Positions 44,160 to 53,040 of a stretch of 64,000 nt of DNA are shown here, in pieces (position 1 is the first letter of the stretch; every line of letters starts with the position of its first letter). The DNA comes from an uncultured cyanobacterium. GTDB taxonomy: Bacteria; Cyanobacteriota; Vampirovibrionia; Gastranaerophilales; Gastranaerophilaceae. The notes beneath the pieces were generated by a model. The model did no database searches and was not told where the DNA came from. It saw nothing but the letters and a program-made list of their open reading frames with translations. The DNA is taken from positions 35,937 through 99,936 of the forward strand of contig CABUXT010000005.1 in NCBI GenBank assembly GCA_902495705.1. The letters run 5' to 3'. The translations under genes were made by a program, and so were the position numbers.

Positions 44160-44819
44160 ATGAAAAAAGGTTTTACTTTAGCAGAAGTTCTTGTAACACT
44201 TAGTATTGTCGGAGTAATCGCAATACTAACAATACCTTCTTTGGTAAAAAATTACAGATACAAAGTTTATTCAAACTCTATCGAAAAAGCTTATTCTCAA
44301 ATCAGTGCAGCCGTTAAACAAGCCATGGATGATGATATGACAAACGATTGGTACAAATCAACATCAGGCGCTGTGGATGATAACGAAAACTGCACAAAAG
44401 GTTCTTGTTATTTCTTGAATAATTATTTCAAATTAGCTCGAAAAAATTGTGGCGGAAATTCTTCACCTAAATGTTTTGCAGCCAAATACACAAACCTTGA
44501 CGGTTCATCTGGAAACTTGAATTTTGAAAGAGGATATTGCGTACAAACCGTCAACGGTATGACAATGTGTATGAATATTGACTCTGAACATGCATCAACA
44601 AAAATTGCACTAGACACAAATGGACCAAGCCAGCCAAATATTGTGGGACTTGATACATTTATTTTGCAAGTTTTACCTGACGGTGAAGTCAAAGACTGGA
44701 CAGACAATCCTGACCTTTGCAACACCAAAGCCTCTGAATACGGAAACATTGCCGACTATGCAACAGGATGTTTAGTAAAGGTTATGCGCAACAACTGGAC
44801 TATTACGGATGATAAGTAA
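44160..44819 (+). CDS. Prepilin-like protein, 3 of 3
   Basis: The protein has 219 residues. KKGFTLAEVLVTLSIVGVIAILTIPSLVKNYRYKVY is the prepilin signal and hydrophobic helix. The head repeats the family layout (CVQTVNGMTMCMNID, QPNIVGLDTFILQVLPDG, CLVKVMRNNW). It starts 13 bases after gene 2 with a GGAAGG ribosome site. The three paralogs differ mostly in their heads, as in sets that make minor pilins or variable pili. No pilus motor or prepilin peptidase gene is nearby. Confidence 0.88.
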   Translation: MKKGFTLAEVLVTLSIVGVIAILTIPSLVKNYRYKVYSNSIEKAYSQISAAVKQAMDDDMTNDWYKSTSGAVDDNENCTKGSCYFLNNYFKLARKNCGGNSSPKCFAAKYTNLDGSSGNLNFERGYCVQTVNGMTMCMNIDSEHASTKIALDTNGPSQPNIVGLDTFILQVLPDGEVKDWTDNPDLCNTKASEYGNIADYATGCLVKVMRNNWTITDDK

Positions 44820-44829
44820 TTTGGGACAA

Positions 44830-45385
44830 TAGGGTGACAGTTTGGTAAAAACTTCCTCGCCCCTTGTGGGAGAGGAGTGAGGAGAGGGGGGCAAAGACTC
44901 ACAAATATATTCTAGTCTTGACTGAACCCTCACTCGAAATTGTAAATTTTCGCGTTCAGCTCAAAAACAATTTCGGTCTCTCCCATACGGATAGACTGGA
45001 CAAAAAGGTCTATGTCATTACGAGGAGCAGGGTAACACATGTTCCCTCTCTTTGGGAGAGGAAGTTTTGCTGTCATGCTGAACTTGTTTCAGCATCTCAA
45101 ATTTAACATATTAGTCAAGTACAAAATTTGTTATATTAGAGACCCTGAAACAAGTTCAGGGTGACTAAATCAATATTGATAGATTCTGAATAGCAAGAAA
45201 ATTTTGTGTTCATTCTTCACACAAATTTTCTAAGCTTTCAGAATGACAATAAAAAGTAGGGTGGGCTCACTAGCCCACCTTAAAAATTTTGTCGGCATGG
45301 CAATGCCGACCTATAGACTACTGACTAACTAGACGACCCCTCACCATTGCCCTCACCCTAGGAGAGGGTAAAAATGCTTGCCATC
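44830..45385. repeat. Intergenic cluster 4 of mosaic palindromic repeats
   Basis: It holds a C/G-rich inverted module (about 44857-44892, CCCCTTGTGGGAGAGG to GAGAGGGGGG), a GCTGAAC palindrome (45072-45098), a CCCTGAAA palindrome (45139-45165), a 65-bp TTCTGAA element in reverse (45181-45246), a GTGGGCT/AGCCCAC hairpin (about 45260-45277) and a GTCGGCATGGCAATGCCGAC hairpin (45291-45310). No supported gene. Confidence 0.8.
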
Positions 45386-46162
45386 CTAACTTCTTGCCTT
45401 CTTGACCTCCGCATGCACAAGGCTTTTAAACTTCTTCCAAACAACTTTGACTTTCTCTTTCAATGTCAATGCATTGAAAACTTGTTTTAACATTTCATCA
45501 TCAACCCCAAGGTTTTCCATCTCATGCCTGTTATAATCCAATTTTTGCGCAAGATAAGAAACCGTAATTAAATTATATTTGCATTTACCCTTTTGGTAAG
45601 AATTTTTCAAAAATTTATGGATATCTTCAAAGTCATAATTAAGATTTTTATTATTCAAAATGGACATAATTATGTCAACAGTTGTCGAACCATTGTCCTT
45701 TTCAAAAAACTTCAAACTATCGCCAAGCAAAAATTCCAACGATGGTTGATTAGTTATCCCTAGCGACTTCATCGCATTTTTGGGTACGGTTATTTTTTTG
45801 TTTTTTACTGCAAAAACATCCCAAACTTTTTTACATTTTTTGTCCAAAAATCTCTTAGCGGTGGCAAATTCTTTCATATTGCCATATTTCGCTTTCAAAA
45901 GTTTTATATCTTCCACAGAGTCTTTGTCGATTGCTCGAGACAACTCCAAGACAATTTTTCTGATAGTTTTATTAGACAATTCTTCATCTGTAATAACACC
46001 CAAAAATCCGCCGTAGTTGTTTATTCCACTGGATTTTAGGATATAAGATGTTAAAGATGACTGATTTTTGTGAGGAAAATCCATATAAGGATTTGAAGTA
46101 TTTTCGTTTTGCGAAAATATTTCATCAAAAAGAGTCGAGTATTTGTCCAATACTTTTTCCAT
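45386..46162 (-). CDS. Hypothetical protein
   Basis: The protein has 258 residues, soluble and mainly helical, Lys-rich at the C-terminus (EKVKVVWKKFKSLVHAEVKKARS). No family known. Pieces such as GDSLKFFEKDNGSTTVDIIMSILNNKN suggest a globular alpha-helical fold. An AGGGGA ribosome site precedes the ATG. It abuts repeat cluster 4 at its 3' end and is preceded by an exported-protein gene. Confidence 0.65.
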   Translation of the reverse strand: MEKVLDKYSTLFDEIFSQNENTSNPYMDFPHKNQSSLTSYILKSSGINNYGGFLGVITDEELSNKTIRKIVLELSRAIDKDSVEDIKLLKAKYGNMKEFATAKRFLDKKCKKVWDVFAVKNKKITVPKNAMKSLGITNQPSLEFLLGDSLKFFEKDNGSTTVDIIMSILNNKNLNYDFEDIHKFLKNSYQKGKCKYNLITVSYLAQKLDYNRHEMENLGVDDEMLKQVFNALTLKEKVKVVWKKFKSLVHAEVKKARS

Positions 46163-46239
46163 AATTATTTCCCCTATACATTAATAAACGATTTTTAGAG
46201 GAAAAAATTGACATCAAATCCGAAAATGTAACAAAAATG

Positions 46240-46659
46240 TTAATTCAAAAATTTGCAAATACCTTGAGAAGTTGAACGGCGAACACCAAACATCGGATTG
46301 TCATAAGTCATTGTGGATGTTGAATTGTATTCTAAAGAATTGCGGTCAATTGTTGTATGTGCCATCATAATATAATCATCGGTCATTGATTGGAGATTGT
46401 ACTCAATTTTGTCGTCTTCGTAATACAAAATGTGGTCAATCGGCTCTTTTTGTAAGTAGATTAATTTGTTCTCATCATCAAGATGAAAAATCCTGAACAA
46501 TTTGCTCTTTGTTAATACAGTATTGTCTTGATTATAGACGGTTTCATCAAAATCACAGCGAAGAGTTTTCATCGTCGCAAAATCAGGAACAAATGCATCC
46601 CCAAACGCAGTTGCTGTTCCAAAAAACAAAATAAAAATCGCAAATAATAACTTCTTCAT
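46240..46659 (-). CDS. Small exported protein
   Basis: The protein has 139 residues. A Sec signal peptide MKKLLFAIFILFFGTATAFG is followed by a compact beta-rich domain (TKSKLFRIFHLDDENKLIYLQKEPIDHILYYEDDKIEYNL) that looks like a small lipocalin/START-like or cystatin fold, without a diagnostic motif. TATAAT (46666-46671, minus strand) lies exactly 6 bases before the ATG and no ribosome site is seen: predicted leaderless. Periplasmic or outer-membrane role, unknown. Confidence 0.7.
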   Translation of the reverse strand: MKKLLFAIFILFFGTATAFGDAFVPDFATMKTLRCDFDETVYNQDNTVLTKSKLFRIFHLDDENKLIYLQKEPIDHILYYEDDKIEYNLQSMTDDYIMMAHTTIDRNSLEYNSTSTMTYDNPMFGVRRSTSQGICKFLN

Positions 46660-46730
46660 ACAAAAATTATAGCATTAAAATGAAGGTTTAGCTTTATAAA
46701 CGCAATATCCTAAACACTTGGCAAAAATTT

Positions 46731-46802
46731 GGTTATCGTAAATAATATTAATGGATAACCTAAGGAACATTTCCTACGATTTTTCGTATAGTGCCTTAGG
46801 TT
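46731..46802. other. Two mutually exclusive hairpins in an intergenic region
   Basis: GGTTATC (46731-46737) pairs with GATAACC (46754-46760). AACCTAAGG (46757-46765) pairs with CCTTAGGTT (46794-46802) around an inner hairpin TACGA/TCGTA (46775-46779, 46784-46788). Both stems use 46757-46760, so only one can form. TTTT follows the second stem on the plus strand, but no plus-strand gene is near. It may be a regulatory RNA or a 3' UTR structure of the minus-strand gene at 46866. Confidence 0.4.
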
Positions 46803-46865
46803 TTTGGCTGTTCAGGGGATATTTTTATAGAATTATTGTAAACAAATTTATCTTACCAGTAATCT

Positions 46866-47480
46866 CTATTTATTAGTATAAAAAGTTTTGTTCTGACGTG
46901 GAATTTGTTGAGAATAATTATAAGGATATGTCTGATATTTATCTAATCCTAAGTTTATATAAGGAAAGTCTTTACTTATATCTGTTCCATCTGTCAAGTG
47001 CATACAGGTATATGATGTAAATTTTTCAGCTTCACAATACGTTTTTAAATGTGATAATTTTTCGTTTGGATATTTTATTTCTCTCATCATTACCAAACCT
47101 AATTCTTTTGAATAATTAATAGGTAATTGAAATTCCTCAGATAGCTCCCAAGCTACCAAAGGACTATCTTTTCTATAATTACGAACAATACATTTATTAT
47201 TCGATATTCCGACAATTTGAGTTTTGTAATAACCTATAGGAATAAAAAGAGGAGCATTTACAATAATTGGAGTTGTATATAAATGACAAGTTGACAAATT
47301 TTTAAAAAACTTATAATCTACATATCCATCAAACTCTTCTTGGTTTTCAAAATGTAAATTTTGAGAAATAGGAATACCAATCATATTTTTAACTATAAAA
47401 AAAATAAAAAACGCAAATAAGAATATAAATATAGATATAATTAAAGAAATCAATATTTTAGACTTAACTCCTGATTTCAT
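46866..47480 (-). CDS. Membrane-anchored hypothetical protein
   Basis: The protein has 204 residues. The ATG at 47480 is chosen because a GGAGGAA ribosome site precedes it; the frame's upstream part crosses the att repeat and is not coding. A hydrophobic helix (ILISLIISIFIFLFAFFIFFIV, about 9-30) anchors a soluble C-terminal domain. No family known. It starts 18 bases left of the island 2 attachment site, so before integration it was immediately downstream of tRNA-Leu on the same strand. Confidence 0.65.
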   Translation of the reverse strand: MKSGVKSKILISLIISIFIFLFAFFIFFIVKNMIGIPISQNLHFENQEEFDGYVDYKFFKNLSTCHLYTTPIIVNAPLFIPIGYYKTQIVGISNNKCIVRNYRKDSPLVAWELSEEFQLPINYSKELGLVMMREIKYPNEKLSHLKTYCEAEKFTSYTCMHLTDGTDISKDFPYINLGLDKYQTYPYNYSQQIPRQNKTFYTNK

Positions 47481-47497
47481 ATATTCCTCCGTGATAT

Positions 47498-47519
47498 CTG
47501 TCGATGGGGGGAGTCGAAC
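47498..47519. repeat. Left attachment site of island 2 (3' end of tRNA-Leu)
   Basis: A perfect 22-bp copy of 62284-62305, the 3' end of tRNA-Leu (begins CTGTCGATGG, ends AGTCGAAC). The 5' part of the tRNA is absent here. Confidence 0.9.
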
Positions 47520-47605
47520 AGCGAAAAAATCTACACTTTTGAACGTTTTTTCAAGGGTTTGAATAATATGAAATATATCCAAAATCTATGAAATCAGACA
47601 TAAAG

Positions 47606-47622
47606 TGGACACAGAATGGACA
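47606..47622. repeat. Integrase arm-type site candidate, left
   Basis: TGGACACAGAATGGACA, found again at 62156-62172, each about 85-115 bases inside an island end. It contains a direct repeat of TGGACA, as arm-type sites of tyrosine integrases often do. Confidence 0.55.
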
Positions 47623-47628
47623 TAAAAT

Positions 47629-47844
47629 TTAGACTTCCTCTTCTTGTATATTATTTATTTTACGAAAATATTGTTCAAAATCGGAATGTGTAAAAACTCT
47701 GTGCATAAGTTCATTTACTGAAATACCTAAAGACAAAGCATAACCATTTATAAGGTTTCTATCTGCCACATAGATATTTGCTTTAGTCGTTGGTTTACCT
47801 GTTGGTTTTCGACCTGCTCCAGCTCTTCTACCACCTGTTGGCAT
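47629..47844 (-). CDS. Small DNA-binding protein, ribbon-helix-helix-like
   Basis: The protein has 71 residues. The basic Gly/Arg/Lys-rich N-terminus (MPTGGRRAGAGRKPTGKPTT) resembles the DNA-binding tail of small phage and plasmid regulators. The rest (KANIYVADRNLINGYALSLGISVNELMHRVFTH) is compatible with a beta strand and two helices of a ribbon-helix-helix dimer. Good AGGAGAG ribosome site. It may regulate island genes; an antitoxin role is also possible. Confidence 0.65.
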   Translation of the reverse strand: MPTGGRRAGAGRKPTGKPTTKANIYVADRNLINGYALSLGISVNELMHRVFTHSDFEQYFRKINNIQEEEV

Positions 47845-47970
47845 TATCCTCTCTCCTAATTTATGTATAACAATTTTATTATATCACCCCTCCTAGCAAA
47901 TTTTACAATGGTGGTACTAAATTTCATATATCTAGGTGATAAATGCTTAAAATATAAAACCCGTACAAGT

Positions 47971-48621
47971 TTATACTTTCCAAGGGTTTATAAGTCCGTT
48001 ATATTCATCTGGGAATTGAAAATGTTTAATTTGATTCCACCTAAATCTATAAAAATCACTTTCACCACTAGCGGTTAATAAACTATGTACACAATAATTT
48101 TTTTGAGGCGGTGGACAAATTATGATTTCTTTATTTGGGTACAGTTCTTTTACTCTTTTTACAACAGGAACATAGTCGTTATCTTCACTCAACAAATATG
48201 CTCTATCAAAGGAATTTGTCATAGCATTTTCAAGTAGAGTAATTGCAACGTTTACATCTGTATGTTTTTCTTCATGTTTTAAAATTTTTTCATTTGGTTG
48301 CTTTTGATTACATTCTTTGCACGGATAAATATATTTTTCTTTAAATTCACCCAAAACCACTTTTATCCCTGATTGCTGTAAGGCTTTTAAATATGTTCGG
48401 TGTCTAATTTGAGAATCAAGCCCCCTATGAGTTGCTATTGCAGAAAAGAATATAACTTCTAATTCAAATTCTTCTGTTTTTAAATGACTTTTGATTGCAG
48501 CATTTAATAATGACATATAATCAAGCCATTTTACACAAATATTATGTCTTTTTTGGTATAAAGTTAATTTGTGATAATAATTAAATCCGTCTATTAGAAC
48601 AAGAATTTTCTTTTTACTCAT
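47971..48621 (-). CDS. NYN-domain (PIN-like) RNase
   Basis: The protein has 216 residues. The N-terminus KKILVLIDGFNYYH (catalytic Asp of the PIN fold), a KHTDVNVAITLLENA segment (acidic cluster) and RAYLLSEDNDYVPVVKRV (Ser-x-Asp-x-Asp) are the ordered acidic motifs of NYN/LabA-like nucleases. Four Cys-type ligands (CKECNQ...) in the middle insert may hold zinc. Such enzymes cut RNA and occur in defence islands. No obvious partner; a small regulator gene follows 126 bases downstream on the same strand. Confidence 0.85.
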   Translation of the reverse strand: MSKKKILVLIDGFNYYHKLTLYQKRHNICVKWLDYMSLLNAAIKSHLKTEEFELEVIFFSAIATHRGLDSQIRHRTYLKALQQSGIKVVLGEFKEKYIYPCKECNQKQPNEKILKHEEKHTDVNVAITLLENAMTNSFDRAYLLSEDNDYVPVVKRVKELYPNKEIIICPPPQKNYCVHSLLTASGESDFYRFRWNQIKHFQFPDEYNGLINPWKV

Positions 48622-48811
48622 GCCTACAATTATACTGCAAAATCACATATAACGCAAACGACAGGCATGTAGCCTGTCATTTGAACCGCAGATAAATCCA
48701 CGGCGAGTATATCTTTATTAAATTTATTAGTTCTTTGAACCTTACAATAATATTATGACATATTATATACCTTTTGTCTAGTGTGTAATTAGTTAATAGA
48801 AAGCAAGTTGC

Positions 48812-49225
48812 CTATTTAAAACTTCCAACTTTTCTGCCGTAGCGGTCGTATTGGGGGGTTCTACCTGTTGAATCGGTTTTGAATGAGCCTGTTTTTCTTC
48901 CGTACTTATCATAAGATGTGGTTGTACCATTAGAATTTGTTTTGTAGCTGCCTGTTCTAGCTCCATATTTATCGTATGAGGTGTAGCCAGTTGATGTCTT
49001 TTTAATTGTACCTTGTCTTGAACCATACTGGTCATATTTTGTCGTTGTACTACCGTTGGTTTTGTAAGTTCCTGTGCGTGAACCGTATCTATCATAAGTT
49101 GTAGTTGTTGAACTATTTGTTCTGTATGAGCCTGTTTTACTGCCATATTGGTTGTAGGTGTTAGCCGCAAATGCACTGCCAGTTAATAACAAAGATACAA
49201 ATATAATTGCAAAAAGTTTTTTCAT
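48812..49225 (-). CDS. Exported protein made of tandem YGxxTG repeats
   Basis: The protein has 137 residues. A signal peptide MKKLFAIIFVSLLLTGSAFA is followed by about six tandem units of 20-22 residues, each with the core Y-(D/N)-(R/Q/K)-Y-G-(S/A/R)-(R/K)-(T/Q/V)-G-(T/S) and a Ser/Thr-rich tail (KTNGSTTTKYDQYGSRQGT). The pattern resembles short beta-hairpin repeats found in surface or secreted proteins. Good AGGAGA ribosome site. It may be presented on the cell surface; repeat number could vary between strains. Confidence 0.75.
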   Translation of the reverse strand: MKKLFAIIFVSLLLTGSAFAANTYNQYGSKTGSYRTNSSTTTTYDRYGSRTGTYKTNGSTTTKYDQYGSRQGTIKKTSTGYTSYDKYGARTGSYKTNSNGTTTSYDKYGRKTGSFKTDSTGRTPQYDRYGRKVGSFK

Positions 49226-49271
49226 GGTTTTCTCCTAATATTAGAACGATTTGAAGTTAAAAATGTTCATT

Positions 49272-49469
49272 TTAGAATCGCCTAAAAAAGTTAATGATAC
49301 CAACAATTATAGCGACAATTATTAAAAATGCTACAATGCTACCTGTAATATTCATTACTGCATCGGAATCACTACTCATTGCAATCAAAAATAGTACAAG
49401 AATAGCTATACCAATCGGATTGGTAAATAAAAATCGAAGTAATAGTATAAGTGCTACAAAACCTCGCAT
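49272..49469 (-). CDS. Small membrane protein
   Basis: The protein has 65 residues and two hydrophobic helices (GFVALILLLRFLFTNPIGIAIL and ITGSIVAFLIIVAIIVGIINF) joined by MSSDSDAVMN. Inner-membrane location predicted; function unknown. It lies 10 bases after the stop of the HEPN-motif gene on the same strand and before the repeat protein gene, so it could be transcribed as part of the restriction operon. Confidence 0.6.
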   Translation of the reverse strand: MRGFVALILLLRFLFTNPIGIAILVLFLIAMSSDSDAVMNITGSIVAFLIIVAIIVGIINFFRRF

Positions 49470-49479
49470 AGTTGAATAC

Positions 49480-50526
49480 CTATTTTTCTCGTTTTAAATT
49501 TAATGTATCTTTTGCGTAACAAATACCTTTATCTGTCAATACAAGTGCTTTACTCTTTGGATTTGGGCAAGGCATTGTATAGCCATCTTTTTCTAGCACT
49601 TCCATTATTTTTACATAAGAATTATTGCCCACTTTATCATTTACAGTTTCAATTGCATTTATGTAAGGTTCTATATTACTTTGTCCGTTCATTACACCTA
49701 AATAAATTACTTTTATCAAGTAATTAAATTGTTCTAATTCTTTAGTTTTTAATGCTTCAATCATTTTTACCTCTTCTCTTTCTATTCCTAAAAATTCTTC
49801 AATATATTTTTGTTCGTAATATTGTGGTGAATTGATTTTTACATGTTCAAACTTATTATGGTGCAATACCAATTTATAAAAATTTTGAGATAGACCATAC
49901 ATATAATTGATATCTTCAATAATTTCAGGATATGAACCTTCATCTATTCGTCCTTCTTTTATTGCCTCTGATAATTCTTGCTCTAATAGTTTTTTAGAGT
50001 ATTTATATGTTTTATTTAGTAATTCATTCAAATTATCTTTAATTTTTTCAATAAAAGAATTAAATCTATTTTCGTTGATTATATCCATATTCAAATGAGC
50101 AGCAGAGTTTCTTAAATCAAATATTTCATTATTATTTTTGCAAAGATGAGAATCACTACACAAATTAAATATATGAAAGAAATAATTGATTGTATTCTTT
50201 TCAACATTAGAAAAAGAATTTGCATCAAACTGTTCATCAAGTTCTATTTGCTTTCGGTTATCTCTACTATTTAATGAGCCTGTAGTATGTTGTAGATATT
50301 TTAGTAAGTTCCGATTTTCTTCAGAGTAATATATTTGAACTAAAAAACAATGTAAAATATAATTATAGAAATGAGTTAAATTTATCACTGCATTGTTATA
50401 AAAACCAGTATCATCAATAAATAAAAGATTTTCAAACATAATGTTAAAATATGGATTTTTCATATTTAAAGGTAAATACTCTTTTAACTCGCTCAAATCA
50501 TCTTCCAAATGTATAATATTACTCAT
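49480..50526 (-). CDS. HEPN-motif protein, third gene of the type I restriction operon
   Basis: The protein has 348 residues and starts inside the end of the hsdM-S gene (8-base overlap), so it is translated with it. Residues about 30-180 are helical and contain RNSAAH (Arg139, His144), the Rx4H signature of HEPN RNases. The C-terminal 100 residues look like a winged helix (NNSYVKIMEVLEKDGYTMP, ALVLTDKGICYAKD). By analogy with PrrC-type anticodon nucleases kept silent by a type I enzyme, it could be a backup killer released when the restriction complex is disturbed, but this is inference. It could also be a specificity or anti-restriction factor. I know no exact family. Confidence 0.7.
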   Translation of the reverse strand: MSNIIHLEDDLSELKEYLPLNMKNPYFNIMFENLLFIDDTGFYNNAVINLTHFYNYILHCFLVQIYYSEENRNLLKYLQHTTGSLNSRDNRKQIELDEQFDANSFSNVEKNTINYFFHIFNLCSDSHLCKNNNEIFDLRNSAAHLNMDIINENRFNSFIEKIKDNLNELLNKTYKYSKKLLEQELSEAIKEGRIDEGSYPEIIEDINYMYGLSQNFYKLVLHHNKFEHVKINSPQYYEQKYIEEFLGIEREEVKMIEALKTKELEQFNYLIKVIYLGVMNGQSNIEPYINAIETVNDKVGNNSYVKIMEVLEKDGYTMPCPNPKSKALVLTDKGICYAKDTLNLKREK

Positions 50527-52981
50527 CTATATCACCCCAAATTGATTTGATTTTGTTATCTATTTTTTGTTTATATAATTCAATTAACTGTTTGCACGAA
50601 TTTACCATTTGTTCTTCTTTTTCGATTTCAGCAACTATTTGGTTTTGTTCTTCTAATGAAGGAATAAATATATCCACCCCATTAATATCATTGTTGTTGA
50701 TTAGAGCTATTCCTGCAGAATTTGATATAGTTGTTAAATCAAAATTTTGCATAAATCTAAATAAAAATGCTGGCAATATATAGTTCTCATTTTTTAAAGT
50801 TATTGCCATGCAATTATTATCTATATAACATGGTATAAGATTTAGCCTTTTTTTATTTGTAGCAATTGCAGCTCCCCTCTTTGGAAATATGACAGAATTG
50901 GTTTTTACAATTCTATTAGGTTTATCTATATTGGTCCAATGAGAAGATGTTGTGATGTAAGTTTGATTATCTGGTAAATTCATATCACCAACTTTTATAC
51001 AAGCAATTTTTCCATTGTCTTCAAAATTTGTTGCGACATCTCCATTATTAATTAATATATATTCTCCAAGTTTTACTTTTTGCCAGTTGGGATTGGTTGG
51101 AATTGTCGGGTGCCAGTTGTCTATGACTTTTTGTGATCCGTCTATTATTGCTTGATAACCATCTAACTCTTTTACAATTTCTTCTTGAACTTCTAATGGT
51201 GGAAGTGGGATTTGAATATTTTTTAAATCTTTTTGCGTTAATTTTGGAACTACACAACCTGATATAAATTGGATTAAATCTAAATTATTTAAAATATTTA
51301 CTAATAGTTCATCTATTATTTTTGTTCTATTTGGTCTTAATATATGACAATGGTTATTAACCCAATATTTGCCAGTTGCTATAAATGCAGATTGTTCTCC
51401 AGCCCCCCACTTAGCCCCATCTTCACCTATTAATACACATTTTTCATCAAAAATATATTTGTCTATATAATCAACAATACCACTTGCTCCATAATATGGA
51501 TATATACCTTCAACTCTATTAGCTTTTGAAACAGGTTCTCTTAAATTATCTAATATTTCACACACATCACCAAGTTTTACCATATCCCATTTACAATTTG
51601 AATAATCTTTTATTACTTTGTAGCGAGAGGCTGTAAGGTTGTATTCTTCATTTTCTGCAATTTTTGATTTTGCGACAAGTGTTACCATTTTTGATTCTAT
51701 TGCAAATTCAGAATGAGTATTGATTGCATTTTGCCATTGGTTTATAAATTCTGTCGCTTGTGGTAAGTCGTTTTTATCAATTTCACGTCTTTGAGCTCCT
51801 AAATCAAAACCATCATTTTGTATTTCTACAAATAATATTTTATCTGTCTTTTTAGCAAGTTGTTTATCCATTAGTAAAATTGATGTTTTTACTCCTGAAT
51901 ACGGTTGAAAAACTCCACTTGGTAAACTTACTACTGCATATAAATAATTTTCATCAACAAGTTTTTTTCTTAATTCTTTATAAGCATTTGCAGATTGGAA
52001 AACTATACCCTCTGGAACAATAACTCCAGCTCTGCCGACAGTATTCAGATGTTCCATAATATAATCAACAAACAAAACTTCACTTCTATTGGCTTTTACT
52101 CCAAACCTATTATGTGGTTGAATACCGCCTTTCGGAGTCATAAATGGTGGATTGGCTAAAATTACATCAAAATAATCATCCCATCTGTCTAATTTTGTAA
52201 GAGTATCATATTCATAGATTTTTGGTTCTTTGAATTTGTGCAAATACATATTTACAAGTGCTAATTTAACCATATCAGGCGAAATATCGTAGCCTTGAAT
52301 ATTATTGGTTAGGTCATTCAATTCTTTTGGTGCTAACCTTTTGTCTGCTTTTTTAGCCGTTTCAATAATATATTTATAAGCGGAAATCAAGAAGCCAGCT
52401 GTACCACAAGCGGGATCTAAGATTTTGTCAATTTTAGTCGGTTTAACGATATTTACAATAAAATCAATAATATGTCGTGGTGTCCTAAATTGTCCTGCAT
52501 CCCCTTGTGAACCCATAATTGAAAGCAAATATTCAAAAGCATTACCAAGATTTTCGCTATTGTCATAAGAAATTTCATTTATTTCTTTTAAAAACAATGT
52601 CAAAGTTTGACCATCTCTGAATGGTAGATATGCACCTTTGAAAATATCTCTAAAAAGTTTTGGAATACTGTTTGTCAAAGGAAGTTTATCAAGAGCAAGT
52701 GTATATAAATTCATTTTGGCTTCTGCCCCAAGTTGAGGTGACATAAGTTTAGACCAAGCAAATTCTTCCAACTCTCCTGTAAAAAATTGTCTTTCCCCAC
52801 CAAATTCGACAGATTCTATATCCATATCATCCATAAATTTATAAATCATAGCAATAGTTATTTGTTCAATTTGTGATTGTGGATTAGGAATTTTCCCAAC
52901 TAAAACATCTCTTGCATTATCTATGGTTTTTCTTATATCTTTTGTCATCATTTTCAGTATTCCTTTATATTTTTCTTCCAT
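50519..52981 (-). CDS. HsdM-HsdS fusion: type I restriction methyltransferase with specificity subunit
   Basis: The protein has about 820 residues. Residues 1-450 are the HsdM part: helical N-domain, SAM motif I (LDPACGTAGFLIS, about 190) and catalytic NPPF (VILANPPFMTPKGG, about 273), an adenine-N6 methylase. From about 463 to the end is an HsdS part with two target-recognition domains, each starting WxxVKLG and ended by a conserved helix (PLPPLEVQEEIVKEL; PSLEEQNQIVAEIEKEE). Thus one protein reads DNA and methylates it. Fusions of M and S exist but are less usual. Start chosen at 52981 after AAGGTGGGG; an ATG pair near 52951 preceded by AAAGGA is an alternative. Confidence 0.9.
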   Translation of the reverse strand: MEEKYKGILKMMTKDIRKTIDNARDVLVGKIPNPQSQIEQITIAMIYKFMDDMDIESVEFGGERQFFTGELEEFAWSKLMSPQLGAEAKMNLYTLALDKLPLTNSIPKLFRDIFKGAYLPFRDGQTLTLFLKEINEISYDNSENLGNAFEYLLSIMGSQGDAGQFRTPRHIIDFIVNIVKPTKIDKILDPACGTAGFLISAYKYIIETAKKADKRLAPKELNDLTNNIQGYDISPDMVKLALVNMYLHKFKEPKIYEYDTLTKLDRWDDYFDVILANPPFMTPKGGIQPHNRFGVKANRSEVLFVDYIMEHLNTVGRAGVIVPEGIVFQSANAYKELRKKLVDENYLYAVVSLPSGVFQPYSGVKTSILLMDKQLAKKTDKILFVEIQNDGFDLGAQRREIDKNDLPQATEFINQWQNAINTHSEFAIESKMVTLVAKSKIAENEEYNLTASRYKVIKDYSNCKWDMVKLGDVCEILDNLREPVSKANRVEGIYPYYGASGIVDYIDKYIFDEKCVLIGEDGAKWGAGEQSAFIATGKYWVNNHCHILRPNRTKIIDELLVNILNNLDLIQFISGCVVPKLTQKDLKNIQIPLPPLEVQEEIVKELDGYQAIIDGSQKVIDNWHPTIPTNPNWQKVKLGEYILINNGDVATNFEDNGKIACIKVGDMNLPDNQTYITTSSHWTNIDKPNRIVKTNSVIFPKRGAAIATNKKRLNLIPCYIDNNCMAITLKNENYILPAFLFRFMQNFDLTTISNSAGIALINNNDINGVDIFIPSLEEQNQIVAEIEKEEQMVNSCKQLIELYKQKIDNKIKSIWGDIDE

Positions 52982-53040
52982 GTAAAAAATCCCCACCTTA
53001 ACCATTTCAAATTGAAAGCAGTTAAAATAAGGCTATAACG

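Noticed and set aside
44864..45106. Open frame of 80 codons in cluster 4
   Set aside because: Ends in the common palindrome-derived peptide (HAELVSAS), a well-known sign of spurious translation of repeats.
48840..49150. CRISPR-like array in the repeats of the exported protein gene
   Set aside because: The repeats are in frame, code for similar peptide units and have no unique spacers. No cas gene is present anywhere in the window.
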